Positions 1 through 12,586 of a stretch of 64,000 nt of DNA are shown here, one piece after another (positions within the stretch are counted from its first letter, which is position 1; each line of letters opens with the position of its first letter). The notes beneath the pieces are model-generated. The model searched no databases and had not been told where the DNA came from. It was given only the letters and a program-made list of their open reading frames with translations. Origin of the DNA: Diphasiastrum complanatum (Eukaryota; Streptophyta; Lycopodiopsida; Lycopodiales; Lycopodiaceae); NCBI GenBank assembly GCA_029204225.1, contig CM055099.1, positions 58,930,482-58,994,481 of the forward strand, in the 5' to 3' direction. Made by a program: the position numbers and the translations under genes.

Positions 1-808
1 AACAAGCTTAACCATTCAGACTTAAGAAAACTGGAATCCCAACCAACCCGAAAGCCAACTCAGAATCCGTCCCCAAAAGGTAACCAAAGGCAAAGACAAG
101 CCACACATGAAACCCAAGGCATAGTGGTCGCCAAACTGACCAATTGGCATAGCGGCAAGCCCCATGTCGATGACAGGGACCCTTAGGCGCCAGCGACGCA
201 AAAAGGTTGTAGTAAGGGTCCTTCCACTTGGACCAGTCCCGGAGGCGAAACCGAAATGGTAATCATCCCCAAGGATCAACTTTATTAGATTTGGAAGAGG
301 TTACATTCATACATAGACTGACCGGTCTCGGGGCCACCAACACGTGCTGGGCATTGTGCCTGGCTCGTGCTGGTAGAGGGAGCTGAGACCTGGCGACTGG
401 ATTCCTGGCGCTGGTTGAGCTGCCCAAGTTTCTGTCTGCCGGACTCCCCCTATAGTTCTGCTGTGATTCGGCGCACCCCCTCTGTTCTGAAACATAGTGC
501 TTTCTGGTAAAGCACGCTTTTTGGGACTTAGTTTTTATTTTGCTGATTAAACCTGGCAAGCCTGGCAGAATCAGTCTGGCTCCCGGACATGGGTCCCGGG
601 AGCCGTTCCGGTGGCAGAATCAACTTGCTTCCTGACTAGGCCATGACTCGAGCTCCAGAGCTAGCTCATGACTTGTGACTACTTGACTGGCTCACCACAG
701 GTCGGAGGCTCAGTCCTTGACGTTCTAACTTGCTCTGGGACTTTAGGGAGTGTCACCCCTTAGAGTCTTACAGGGCACGTTGGGTGCACCTGAGTCAGCT
801 TTACAACA
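1..808 (-). repeat. LTR family A, 3' LTR, cut by window start
   Basis: On the minus strand it starts with TGTTGTAAAGCTGACTCAGG at 808 and runs off the left edge. It matches the complete LTRs at 5712-6632, 18539-19457 and 22841-23760 over its whole length apart from scattered substitutions. About 110 bp at the U5 end are missing because the window starts inside it. Confidence 0.85.
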
Positions 809-2430
809 ACTCAATTTACTGACCACTTTTTATTAACATTGAAGCTGGCACACCACAAGTCGGAGGCTCAGCTCTTTGTACTAAAAAATTACATAACTTG
901 AAAATATATCTTTGTCTGGGAAAAGCAAAAATTTGATATCGCTTTCGTAAAACTCGAGAACCTTATTAACTGGTGACAGAGGCCTTTCTTTGAAATGTTC
1001 GCCCCTGTCGCTTTTGACTTTCGACTTTGGAACTCCTTTGAGCTCCTGATCTGTCCTTGATGCACTTTGTGTTGAGCTCCCTGAGCTCCAGATTTGTTCA
1101 GTTTCGCACAGGTATCAAGGCTCCCTGAGCCGAAGGATTTATCGTTTGATTGCCCACTTTATGGTCCACTTTGTGCCTTGTTGCTTCTGCACCTTGATTT
1201 CTCTCCTTGTCCCAGCCTGATCTTGATACTTTTCCATCTTGGCTTTTTAAGGTAGGCAAAGATTGCGTACTCCGCAATGCACCTCTCACTTAGCTTGAAG
1301 TAGTTATTTGAATCAGCGCAAATGTAACCATTGACCTCGTGGAAAGCCAAAGGGTCGCACCAGTTTGATCCGCATCCGAACTATCTCTTCGCGTTTGTTT
1401 GAAGCACCATGTCCGTCGCGCAAAACTTGACTTTCACAATTCCATCACTAGTTAGTTGCCTCACAGTCAAAACAAGAAGTGTACATCGCGCTTGGCTTCA
1501 AGTAGCTCTCTTTGAATCAGACACATGCACCCAGAGTTTGCACTAGTCCGATCTCAACGCGAACTGTCCCTTAGCGTCCGTTCGAAATACCAAGTCTCTC
1601 ATGCAAGACTCAACTTTCACAGTTCCTTCATTGATCAGCTGCCTTACACGTAACACAAGCCAGCGTACTCATATGTTTCCTCATCATTGCTGGTCCAGAG
1701 AAAGCCTATAACAAACTTTCCTTTCCACAACAAAAACTTGTCAACTTATTAGGTCCAAAGTTCACCAGTCTCCTCGTGTGAGTATGGCTAGGTCACCTTG
1801 AATTTGCCCCCACTTTGATCAACTTTCATTCAAAATTTGCCCCAAGAGAGAGGTGTGTGTGATAGTTCCCCTCCACTTATAAAATCAGCTGATCGGACTT
1901 AGAGTAGAGTTCTTCGAACAAAAAGCCTTTCCAACACTTTGCTTCCCATCTGCTAGGGTTATGGCTCGATCCAACTTGTTGCCAATCTCTGAAGAGGATC
2001 CTAGTCTTTTCTCCTTTGAGGAAAAACCCAACTGATACTGGATATCACCCATGCTCAGTGAGTTTCAGTTCCGAAGGTGGCCGTCCCAAAATGAAGACCA
2101 ACTGCTCCATAGAAGATCTCCCCTGAAATTGCCCTTTCCAACTTTTGACTTCCTGCTTGCGTTTGGTGGGCATTGTCGCAAATGAAACTAACCCAAGAAA
2201 TAGGCTAGCCATCCATCCTTTGCAAACACTGAGTCGTTTCGTTGTCGTTCACGTGTGAGTACTTGAACTGCAAATCCGCCCCACAGATTCTGTAGTCCTC
2301 CTTGTTTGATGGTATCAGCCTTCAAAAGAAAAGGTTCCTTCTCGAGCCATCAGCTCCTTGTATCACAAGCAATCATGCAAACCAGACAAAGCAAGAGTAC
2401 TAAGACTCACCACGAATACATACAAGTAAG
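809..2430. other. unidentified internal sequence between LTR A and the B leader
   Basis: The first 60 bp (809-870) recur at 24671-24735, next to another gypsy internal region, so at least this end belongs to the retroelement family. The rest has no open frame longer than about 60 codons on either strand and no domain I recognise. Near 1876 there is a TATA-like word (CTTATAAAATC). About 90 bp later an ATG at 1962 opens a short frame beginning MARSNLLPISEEDPS that ends after about 25 codons. This could be a captured promoter and exon fragment, but I cannot identify it. Confidence 0.4.
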
Positions 2431-3045
2431 ACACTCAGGCAGGTTTACTAACAAGTAACAAAGACAAGGTCCCCCTTTGAGATGGTCCTGCCAACGGACC
2501 TTTGCCTGGCCGCGCCCATACAAATCGATCACGGAATCGGCCCACATAGGACAGCCCTCCAACTATCCGTGCTTTCACCATTAAGCAACACATTGCCTCA
2601 ATCACGTCCCACCAACTTTTTGGTCGATAGCCCTTATAGCTAAACGATCGGCAGCTATCCCGCACCGGCAGCTAACCACCCGTGCTTTACACCCGAATTC
2701 GAGCAGCATCTCTGTATCAATGGTTAACCCGTACAGTTCGAATATGTCGCCCCGCACCCCACAAGGTACAGACCGTGCTTTCACCTACCTAGGCAGCACT
2801 TTGTCTCATCCGTCCTACGTGCAGATAGCGCCAGGCCCGAACCGAGAGAATTGACCGTGCTTACACCTCGAGGGCAGTACTTTGACTCATCAAGTCCCCC
2901 GTTCTGCCGACCACCCCGACCGTGGACGCACCCGTGCTTACACTGTGGGCAGCACCTTGCACAACAGTTGTCTTGATGAACCCCAAACCATGGCCATTTT
3001 CGTGAGATCCGCATAGCTGACCGGCCAGTCAGCTCTGATACCACA
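2431..3045 (-). repeat. family B leader with primer-binding site and five-unit GTGCT/AGCAC repeat
   Basis: The reverse complement of 3032-3043 reads TGGTATCAGAGC, complementary to the 3' end of plant initiator tRNA-Met, and directly abuts LTR B. The leader carries repeated units in which GTGCT is followed 13-20 bp later by AGCAC or AGCAT. The same leader occurs at 5100-5711, 17551-18126 and 22270-22840. Confidence 0.75.
3032..3043 (-). promoter_or_regulatory. primer-binding site (initiator tRNA-Met) of element B
   Basis: TGGTATCAGAGC on the minus strand, two bases from the end of LTR B. This is the standard plant LTR-retrotransposon primer site for minus-strand DNA synthesis. Confidence 0.85.
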
Positions 3046-4292
3046 AGTAGCGCAGGCATCCCAAAGGGAGCCGGGAATCACGACTTAGCTTCCCAGCCTT
3101 CAACTCTTGCCATCCAAACCCACTTGACATACAAGCAGCCAACTCGCCAACAACGATCAGACTTAACCAACTTGAAGTTCCGAACACCAACATTGAGATC
3201 CAACCTGGCGCCATGCCAGATCGGGGGTCCCGACGTGGGTGACTTCCCTCCAAGCAAGCCGCCCGACATACATCAAACTTCACCAACTCAAAGCTTTGTT
3301 ACAAACGAGTAACATCCATTCCAAGCAAGCGGTCTGACTTACATCAGACTTAACCAACTGAAAGCTTCGTCACGAGCGCTGGAAGCCAACCTGGCGCCAC
3401 GCCAGACTGGACAGCCATAAACAGGTAACATCCACCCAAGCAAGCCATCCAACTCAGCCGACATGTTAGAGCCCGTTCCCCAAGAGCTTAACCCATTCAC
3501 GTTAATGCAAAGAACACTAAGAACCACAAGCCGCGACAGATATGAAACAACCAATTCCTGGACCAAATGGTTCCGACAACATACCGCTGGCGCCACAGAC
3601 CGAATGGTCCCGACGGCATACCGCTGGCGTCCCGGGATACGACCCTCAGCTATGTGCCAAGTTAAAAATTTGGAATCGGCCTTACAACAGGCGCTTTTAC
3701 CGAACACTGAAACCCAGAAGGTAATCAGAGTCAGTTTGAGGAAAAACCCACTTTATTGATAAATCTGAGAAGGTTACATTTCAAGTGTGTGACCAACCCT
3801 AGTCTCCGGGGCGCTAGCATGCCAAGGCGAGAGCCATGACAACATTCCAGCAAGGGAGGCTGAGACTTGGTTGGAGCTCGCCCTGATTCGCAACCCGCAC
3901 TACTCTATAGTATTGGTGTGGTTCGCAACCCCCCCCCCCCCATACCAAGCACTCTACCCAAGCTGGTAAAGCACGTTTTTCTCTCTCTAGGATTTTCTCT
4001 TTCTAGAAAGTCATTTTCTCTCTCTAGATTTTATTGATCCCCAGGCTTCCTTCAATCATGCCTAGAACGTGTGAGGTGATTGCACATCGATCTGAGATCT
4101 CTGGACTCCGCTAGAACCGATCAAAGGTTTTCAGCCATAGGAACTTGGCGCCGGCTGGATTCTGGTCACAGTGGCGCCGGGAGCGGCATCGGCGCCGATG
4201 GTGCCGGGAGCAGCATGGGCGCTGCTGGCGCCGGGGACATAGCTGGCGCCGATGGCACCGGAAGTAAAGCTTGTAAAGGTAGCTTCACAACA
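3046..4292 (-). repeat. LTR family B, complete (5' LTR of a minus-strand element)
   Basis: The minus strand starts TGTTGTGAAGCTACC at 4292 and ends GCGCTACT at 3046, where other copies end GCGCTACA. Length is about 1.25 kb, like the other B copies (1.21-1.24 kb). The first 160 bp are rich in the palindrome GGCGCC. A C run (3931-3940) and an AATAAA-like signal near the middle fit an LTR that drives and ends transcripts. It lies inside the gag frame of the A element. Confidence 0.85.
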
Positions 4293-4880
4293 GTTCATCA
4301 GACGGAAGTAATGTTCCATGTGAAACAACCAATCTTCCACAACTCGAATGTCACGCTCTCCTTTGAAATTAGGTGGTACTTTCACTTTGGCAGTCTTCCT
4401 TGGGCCTTCCGTGTTTCGCGCTCGTGGTTCTCTTGGTATGTGTGGAATAGGCGTCACTGCATTCCCCCTAGTTGCTTCCAACTCTTCAAACTTGGCTTCG
4501 AGCTGTGTTAGCACGTCTCTCATTTCTCTAGCAAGGTTAAATTGAGTAAGGTTCATGGTTCGCAAGGATGTTTGCCATTCTTTCCTTTCTGTTTCTCTGT
4601 CCTTCTTCACCTCGCTAAGCATAGCCGTCATTGCGCTTGATAACCATTGCCGCATCATCACTTCAAACAGGTCCTGTTGCACCTCTGGCAAGGGTTCATC
4701 TCTTGGTGTAGGTTCAGAAGGGCCACCCATCTCTTCTTGGAGGGGCGCCACTGTGGAGTGCATACGCTCTTTCTTTCTCGACTTGGACCTGGTGCCATCT
4801 CGATGCATGCGAGAGTTGTATTCTCGAGTCAGCTCTTCTCCGTCGGTCAATGCTCGTAACTCTTCAAGATGGTCCTCCAT
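4293..4880 (-). pseudogene. truncated Ty3/gypsy gag N-terminus
   Basis: The frame starts at an ATG at 4880 (MEDHLEEL...), continues for about 196 codons and runs straight into LTR B, which adds an Ala/Pro-rich tail before a stop at 4131. The gag part matches the longer gag at 19825-22038 almost residue for residue, including the retrotransposon-gag core start (FKGERDIRVVEDWLFHMEHYF). Unlike that copy it lacks the early stop, so it shows the intact N-terminus. Zinc knuckle and protease are missing. The product would be a gag fragment at most. Confidence 0.85.
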
Positions 4881-5711
4881 TATAGTCAGAGGTGTACTTC
4901 CAACAGATTATCGCCTCAATCCTTTTTATATTTGAAGCTCTCCCTTCTGTCGGCCGGGCCCCACAGCTCTCTTTTCTTCTTTATTAAATCAGCTTCAATG
5001 AAAATATCCCTTCCTCAAACTTAGCACGCCCACATCACCTGAGAGCCAAGTAGGAACCAGGTCATTTGTGTCTAAGCAAGCACACAACAAACGGAACATA
5101 CCAACCAAAGCAAACACAGAGGATCCCTCTCAAGTGACAAACCCCCCTGAGACCGGACGTAGGACCTTTGCCTAGCCACGCCCACACAAATCTATCACAG
5201 AATTAGCCCACAGGGAAACATCCATCCAACCATCCGTGCTTTCACCATTAAGCAGCACATTGCCTCAGTCACGCCCCACCACTTTTTGGTCGATAGCCCT
5301 TATAACTAAACGATCGGCAGCTATCCCGCACCGGCAGCTAACCACCCGTGCTTTACACCCGAATTCGAGCAGCATCTCTGTATCAATGGTTAACCCGTAC
5401 AGTTCGAATATGTCGCCCCGCACCCCACAAGGCACAGACCGTGCTTTCACCTACCTAGGCAGCACTTTGCCTCATCCGTCCTACGTGCAGACAGCGCCAG
5501 GCCCGAACCGCGAGAACTGACCGTGCTTACACCTCGAGGGCAGCACTTTGACTCATCAAGTCCCCCGTTCTGCCGACCACCCCGACCGTGGACGCACCCG
5601 TGCTTACACTGTGGGCAGCACCTTGCGCAACGGTTGTCCTGACAAATCCCAAAACGTGGCCATCCCTGTGAGACTTGCGTAGCTGACTGGCTAGTCGGCT
5701 CTGATACCACA
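4881..5711 (-). repeat. family A leader with primer-binding site (5698-5709) and repeated GTGCT/AGCAC units
   Basis: This lies between LTR A and the gag ATG. The minus strand shows TGGTATCAGAGC two bases after the LTR. CCGTGCT words start at 5234, 5346, 5439, 5521 and 5599, each followed by AGCAC or AGCAT, giving five imperfect tandem units with spacings of 112, 93, 82 and 78 bp. Short frames here are shared by all leader copies and show no sign of coding. Confidence 0.75.
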
Positions 5712-6632
5712 TGTTGCGTCGGCGCCTCAAAGGGCGCTGGGACTTGAGCGGTTTCCCCAACACGTGCTTAAGTCTAACATTCATCCATCATGCACTTACG
5801 TAAAAGCCAACTCAGAAACGTAACAAGCTTAACCATTCAGACTTAAGAAAACTGGAATCCCAACCAACCCGAAAGCCAACTCAGAATCTGTCCCCAAAAG
5901 GTAACCAAAGGCAAAGACAAGCCACACATGAAAACCCAAGGCATAGTGGTCGCCAAACTGACCAATTGGCATAGCGGCAATCCCCATGTCGATGACACGG
6001 ACCCTTAGGCGCCAACGACGCAAAAAGGTTGTAGTAAGGGTCCTTCCACTTGGACCAGTCCCGGAGGCGAAACCGAAATGGTAATCATCCCCAAGGATCA
6101 ACTTTATTAGATTTGGAAGAGGATACATTCATACATAGACTAACCGGTCTCGGGGCCACCAACACGTGCTGGGCATTGTGCCTGGCTCGTGCTGGTAGAG
6201 GGAGCTGAGACCTGGCGACTGGATTCCTGGCGCTGGTTGAGCTGCCCAAGTTTCTGTCTGCCGGACTCCCCCTATAGTTCTGCTGTGATTCGGCGCACCC
6301 CCTCTGGTTTGAAACATAGTGCTTTCTGGTAAAGCACGCTTTTTAGGACTTAGTTTTTATTTTGTTGATTAAGCCTGGCAAGCCTGGCAGAATCAGTCTG
6401 GCTCTCGGACATGGGTCCCAGGAGCCGTCCCGACGGCCGAATCACCCTGCTTTCCTGACTAGGCCATGACTCGAGCTCCAGAGCTAGCTCATGACTTTGT
6501 GACTACTTGACTGGCTCACCACAGGTCGGAGGCTCAGTCCTTGACGTTCTAACTTGCTCTGGGACCTTAGAGGGTGTCACCCCTTTAAGTCTTACAAGGC
6601 ACGCTGGGTGCACCCGAGTCAGCTTTACAACA
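5712..6632 (-). repeat. LTR family A, complete 5' LTR
   Basis: On the plus strand it runs from TGTTGCGTCGGCGCC to AGCTTTACAACA, so on the minus strand it has TGTTG...CAACA ends. The length is 921 bp. It is followed on the minus strand by the primer-binding site. Confidence 0.9.
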
Positions 6633-7049
6633 TAGAGGGAGCTGAGACCTGGCGACTGGATTCCTGGCGCTGGTTGAGCTGCCCAAGTTTCTGTCTGTCG
6701 GACTCCCCCTATAGTTTTGCTATGATTCGGTTCACCCCCTCTGTTCTGAAACATAGTGCTTTCTGGTAAAGCACGCTTTTTGGGACTTAGTTTTTATTTT
6801 GCTGAGTAAGCCTGGCAAGCCTGGCAGAATCAGTCTGGCTCCCAGACATGGGTCCCGGGAGCCGTCCCGGCGGCCGAATCAACTTGCTTCCTGACTAGGC
6901 CATGACTCGAGTTCCAGAGCTAGCTCATGACTTGTGACTACTTGACTGGCTCAGTCCTTGACGTTCTAACTTGCTCTGGGACCTTAGAGAGTGTCACCCC
7001 TTTGAGTCTTACAGGGCACGCTGGGTGCACCCGAGTCAGCTTTACAACA
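6633..7049 (-). repeat. partial LTR A, abutting the complete one
   Basis: This repeats the U3 half of LTR A, from the word TAGAGGGAGCTGAGACC to the terminal TTTACAACA, directly after the complete LTR. It is probably the remnant of unequal recombination between LTRs or of a second insertion. There is no clear target duplication at the join. Confidence 0.8.
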
Positions 7050-7070
7050 AGAAGCCTCGCCTTTTATTGA

Positions 7071-7277
7071 GGCCCTTACCACGTAATGTTAGGCGCTCTG
7101 GTTTCCTTTGTATTCTAGAGAAATCTTCAGAGGCAAAATATGCATCCACTTTTATCTCTCCTCATAAATCTGCCACTCCCTCTATAATTTCTCACTCTCT
7201 CTCCAAAATATGCATTCTCTCTCCAAAATGCATATTCTCTTTCCACCCTCTCACCTAGCATTACGTAGTGGAGGGCC
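7071..7277. repeat. foldback (MITE-like) repeat, about 207 bp
   Basis: The left arm at 7071-7095 (GGCCCTTACCACGTAATG...) and the right arm at 7252-7277 are imperfect inverted copies sharing about 21 of 26 positions, with the core ACGTAATG identical. The interior is pyrimidine-rich with ATGCAT words. The next 1.8 kb (7278-9110) is AT-rich and shows no gene. Confidence 0.45.
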
Positions 7278-9110
7278 CAAGGGCCTTGAGCCTTCCACCC
7301 CCTGCAAGGTGATGGACACCCCAAAATCCAGAGGGGGTGAGACTTTCCATGGATTAAAGAATCACCTTGCATCTTGGAGGCACTTCCCTATTTTGCCCTA
7401 ACGTAGCAATAGTCACACATTCAAAAAATTGAATTTCTATTAGAAAACACCTATAATAAACTTTTTCCCCATGTGTGATATGTTGACATTGTGATTTTGT
7501 TCCATAAGTTTTTGGCAACTCTTGAGTTTTTTACGTCTATATCAAAAAAAAGCATAATGCCCCTATAGGTATGTGGGTGTATGTGTGTGTGTGTCTGTGT
7601 GCATGTGACTATGGAGGACTGTGAAAATTTGGGGTCTTGGCTTTACGCACACATGAAATCAAACAAAATTGAAAAATATTTGTGGCCCACAAAGAAAATT
7701 GAAATTTCTTATTCTCATAATGATGCCCTTGAGTAGCCATGGGGGCAAACTATTGGGCAACGTCTATAAGGGCCAATGGCTTATTCGTTTGCAAGATTGC
7801 ACCACAAATGAGGAGTTGCAACTTAGTTTTCAGTGATTTTTCATGTTGTTTAATTTTCTAGATTAGGTTGTTGTATTGATATGCTTTGCTCTAAGCTTTC
7901 AAACACTACATTTGGTGGACAAATGATTACTTTATGACTACTTTTTTGAAAGGCTTAAATTTTTTGAAAAACAGATGGATAGTTTCTCTATATGTTGCCA
8001 AACTTGTCATTGCCAAAAGCTACCTTTCATGACCTCCACCAGGGATCAAACACTAGGATGCTAAACCCATAGAAAACAAAGGGAATCAGATGGTGGACAA
8101 AATTTAGATCAAACGGATCTAGCCCCCAAGCTATAGACCCAACCAATGCTCAATAAGAAAGAGGTGTCACTCCAGCCATCACCAAATCCAGCTCACCTCC
8201 ATGAAGGGCTTATGGGTATACCTATACCCTCCAAGGCTCCTCCTAAACTGGGAGTGAAGTGTGACACCTCACTGGACACATCATCAACCTAACTAGCAAC
8301 CACATCCACTTCTCCTATGAGTCATTGTTAGTACCATACCAGTCCACCATCTAGAGTTTTAGGCAGCTAACCATTAATTATGACTTTAATACCATGAGGG
8401 CCCCGACCCCTCATAATCATGATTAATTTATGGAATCATTCAAATGCACTACATGATCATGTTGGATTGATACCATGATAAAATCAATTACAAGCATTTA
8501 GTGATAAGGAGATAGATCAGAGCACTATAATCAAGCCCCCATAAAACACTCCAATTATTAATAAAAAGTAAATGTAGCCTTGGCAATAAGAACTATCAGC
8601 TATATCGATCTGATTCGATCGACCCTGAGTGATGTCAACCTTATCTTTCATTATTGGGCACAATCTTCAACAAAATAAGATTCTGTTCGTTTGAGTCGGG
8701 TCTGTTCATACATTTCTATTTGTGGATTGAATTTATTTTATGACTGATAATGTATGTCGATAGTGTTGCTTTTGATCTGACTTGATACCACACTTCTGCA
8801 ATTGAATGATTATGTGTGTCTCTATGGAGTCGATAATTCAAATCCTCGTGACTTCGAAGCTTGGATTAAGAAGAGCTACTATCGAATTATCAATGATAGA
8901 TCGAATTCGATAGACAGAGTTCATACACTGAGGAATTCATCCATCCCATTCGAATTTCCAATATGGTATTAGAACCTAATCTGGTATCATTTTTCTGATC
9001 AGAGCATACACTATCAAAATGTTTCTTGTTTTGATATAGAGCAAGCATTCACTAAATTGTTTTAAAGTCATACAATCTACTACCTGCATAAACATGTCCT
9101 AAATTTTCTA

Positions 9111-10700
9111 ATGGATTCACAATCGAAGTCTGGTCTAATTATAGATAGGCTCAGTGAATGGAATTACCATCTATGGAAATTCAAGATGAAAGCTATGCTG
9201 ATGGCCAAAAAACTATGGGATATAAATACTGACACACAGATTGGTCATATCAGACAAGCTCAGTCCTCTAAGGAAGCTCGAGACATTTTGGGCACCACTT
9301 TGAAACTACATTTGAGGAGAAAATTCTTTTCACTCATAATGTCATAAGGTGATTCTATTTAGAATCACATAAGTCAATTTAAGACTCTACTTAAGCATAT
9401 GGTAGTCATAGATTCAATGATCGAAGATTTGGACGCTGTCATGACCTTATTGTCTAGCTTGGTGTCCTCATATGATGGTCATTTTGACTCACTCAGAAAT
9501 TTCTTTGTCCAGAGTCATAACCATGTTGTTGTAAGAGGAGATTCGAAGGAATGGTTCATCTTTGTCCTCCACCAAAGAGTCGCAAGCTCTTTTCTCCAAG
9601 AGAGGCTCGAAGAAGCGAAGAAGAGGATATTCAGTCAACTCTATACGAATCATAAATAGTCACAAAAGCAAGGCTCAAATCAACAATCTACTATGAACAA
9701 AAAAAGATGTTTTGTAAATACTGCAAAAAGATGAATACAAGATCCAGGACTGTCGAATCTTCAAGTTCAACAACAACAACACCAAAAAGTAGTTGGACCA
9801 ACAACAAAAGTAGCTGGACCAACAAGCCAATGCAGTAACTGAATCGAAGCAAAACCTTAAAGGTGATGATGAGCGTAACGCATTCATGGTGAACCATCAC
9901 CATGTTGATCAACATGATGAATGATTCCTCGCTTATGGAGTGACACAACGCATGACAAGCCATCAAGAATGGTTTATCGATTATTTGGCCTATAGTACAA
10001 AGAATTCATTCTCCTTGGAGACAATAGCTCACACATGATCAAAGGTGAAGGTACTGCCAAACTGAATTTTTAGCATGGAGAATCGAAGCTCAAACCATAA
10101 GTATTGTATGTTTCGAATCTAACAACAAATTTGTTGTCTGTCAGCAAAATTTCTTATTTAGGACATAAGGTAGAGTTCAAATCAGATTCATACAAAATTC
10201 TTGATAAATCAAAGAAAGTCCTTGCACTTGGAAAAAGACAAGGATATCTTTATTGACATACCTATTGTTATTCTACGACTAATCGTGCTTTAAGCAGCTC
10301 AATTTTGATCAATAAAAAATTAATCTGAAATTATAGACTTGGGCACCTGAATCATGTATTTATTGCAAATATGTCTAAGCATTCCTTAGTTCTTGATTCT
10401 AATTATATCAAACTATCGACCCTCCAATCTGCCAAAGTTGTATCATAGCAAAGCAGACTAGAAGGCCTTTTAAGTCGAATCATGAACATGTATCTAAAAA
10501 TATCTTAGACATAATCCATTTAGATATATGTGGCCTGATGCACACCATCATTACTTGGCACTAAATTCTTTATTACATTCATTGGCGATTATTCGAGAAG
10601 AGCTAATGTATATTCTACGAAGCACTAATCTGAAGCCTTCCATTTCTTCAAAATTTATAAAGAGCATGTTGAGCTGTAGACATGAAGAAAGACAAAAGCT
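9111..10700 (+). pseudogene. decayed Copia-type gag-protease-integrase relic
   Basis: The frame at 9111-9347 starts MDSQSKSGLIIDRLSEWNYHLWKFKMKAML, which is the Copia gag (UBN2-like) opening. It is the same family as the minus-strand copy at 63331 but lacks about 40 residues in the middle. A second gag piece lies at 9399-9659. A zinc-knuckle-like CKYCKK follows near 9719, then a degenerate protease start (WFID) near 9970. The pre-integrase LGHLNH word is near 10340 and the integrase word ILDIIHLDICG near 10500. Many stops and frameshifts separate these. No RT is recognisable after about 10700, and 10700-11728 shows nothing I can assign. Confidence 0.7.
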
Positions 10701-11726
10701 CTATGAGTTTTTCGTCACTGATTTAGATACGAATGCTACAACACACATACTGATTAAGGTTTTGGCTAAAAAAAACCTTGACACGATGCTTCGATATGTT
10801 TCATCCCTTCCAATAAAAAGAGTAACGACGGTAGTTATAAACACTATTCCTTATTAACTTTCAGAAAAACCCTGGTTAGTAAACATCACGGTAAGGGCTC
10901 CAATGAGATGGTCTTAGACAACATAAAAATGCATAAGATACTATGAAAGGGTTAGAATGGCACGAATCTGCCCTAATACCTAGTAAAGACTTTGGAAATC
11001 ACTTACTAAATAATACAATCTGTCTATCCAATACAGTGTCCACATACCATGGTTGTTATGTGATTCCTATGTAACAATCATGGTACTGCTTTACCCTACC
11101 CCGTCAAGTGTCACTTTAGGCCTTTGGTGAGATACAGCTGGAAAACATGGATATGCTCAGGCGTATGGACAATAGTGTGTGACATACCTTACTCTGTACG
11201 GGTCACTTGGGTCAGTATAGCATGGATTTGCTCTGATACCACCAGCACACGTGTCCACACCAGGTCTTTTGGCTAAATATAACTCTAACGGTTAAAACTT
11301 TTCATACTCTTCTATGCATAAAATGAACTGATATGGACCAATTGCCCGCAAGTTGATCAGTATGGCACTCACCCTGATACAATGATATAATGGCTTGGCC
11401 TATCGCTAAAATATCGTGTGTTTGGGAAGACTGGACTATGTTTTAAAATGCTATTCAAAGTTGTTAAGTAATATAACTCCTTTTGGACATGAATAACAAC
11501 TGTCGTTCAACTATGACTCATGTCTTCCTCACTGAACTAACTTGAGCAATTTTGTTTTGTGGGATGGTGGCAGGTATTAGCTGGATGTCTTGAAAGTGGT
11601 TATGCTTTATGGTGCTTTCTAGTACTGTATTTTACTTTTCAGCTGTATTTTACCTTGTTGGATTATGAATAAAGGCTTCAAAGAGCTTCAGTCTTGCTTT
11701 GTCAAGAGGAACTAAGTGCAGTCTTG

Positions 11727-11868
<142 letters not shown>

Positions 11869-12586
11869 TATCCTATAGCTAATCCAGATCCTTTCACTTG
11901 TTGTATGTAAGTATTTCTATTGTTGCACAGTGTCTGCAGAAATACACGAGTTATCAAACAGTTTGTAGAAATCCACAAAAATTGCAAACAAGTATCTACT
12001 CAACAAAGTATTGGGTGACATGGACAAACTATCAAAGCCACTTCACGAAGCTGACTATTGAGCACAACTGTCGAAGGCAATCCGAACTATCGGCTACATC
12101 GATCAAATTCCCAACAAAACTTATTGTGATGAGATACATCTTTTGTCAGTCATTGGTCACTAGTCACTAGTCTCTTGATTTGAGTTTTTTTTTCAAAGCA
12201 AACCTATATCACGATCATGTTCATCATTTTCTTTATTGGTTCTTCATCTTCCTCTGTAAATAAAGAGGATAACATTAAGAAAAAAACAAAGTCCAATTGA
12301 AAGGATACTCAAGATGATAAGAAATAATATGATTGGGTCTTGGATTAGATTGGGTCATCATTTGTATTATGGAATTTGTGGCAAAGATGGTTATTATAGT
12401 TGAAAATGAAATACAAGATATTTTCGTTACTTTGATATGAATGCATGTATGATATAGCAATGTATAAACTTTACTTGCTCTTACCCAAAAATAGTGCAAG
12501 TCTTGTTTCTAAAAAGATTCGAGTTGCATATTCAATTATAAATCTACTTACTGCATTGGTGATTTTTTTAGCAGCAATAAATTTTT

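Larger units (their letters stand above)
1..6632 (-). mobile_element. Ty3/gypsy-type LTR retrotransposon, mosaic and defective (LTR A - leader - partial gag - LTR B - LTR A)
   Basis: Read on the minus strand, the element starts with a complete LTR of family A (6632 to 5712). A primer-binding site for initiator tRNA-Met, a leader and the N-terminal part of gag (4880 to 4293) follow. There an LTR of a second family, B (4292 to 3046), with its own primer-binding site and leader interrupts it. About 1.6 kb of unidentified sequence then runs to a second LTR A (808 to 1), whose end lies outside the window. No protease, reverse transcriptase or integrase can be read. The copy is therefore a recombinant of two related families and cannot move by itself. 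Only one end is visible, so no target duplication can be checked. Confidence 0.8.
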
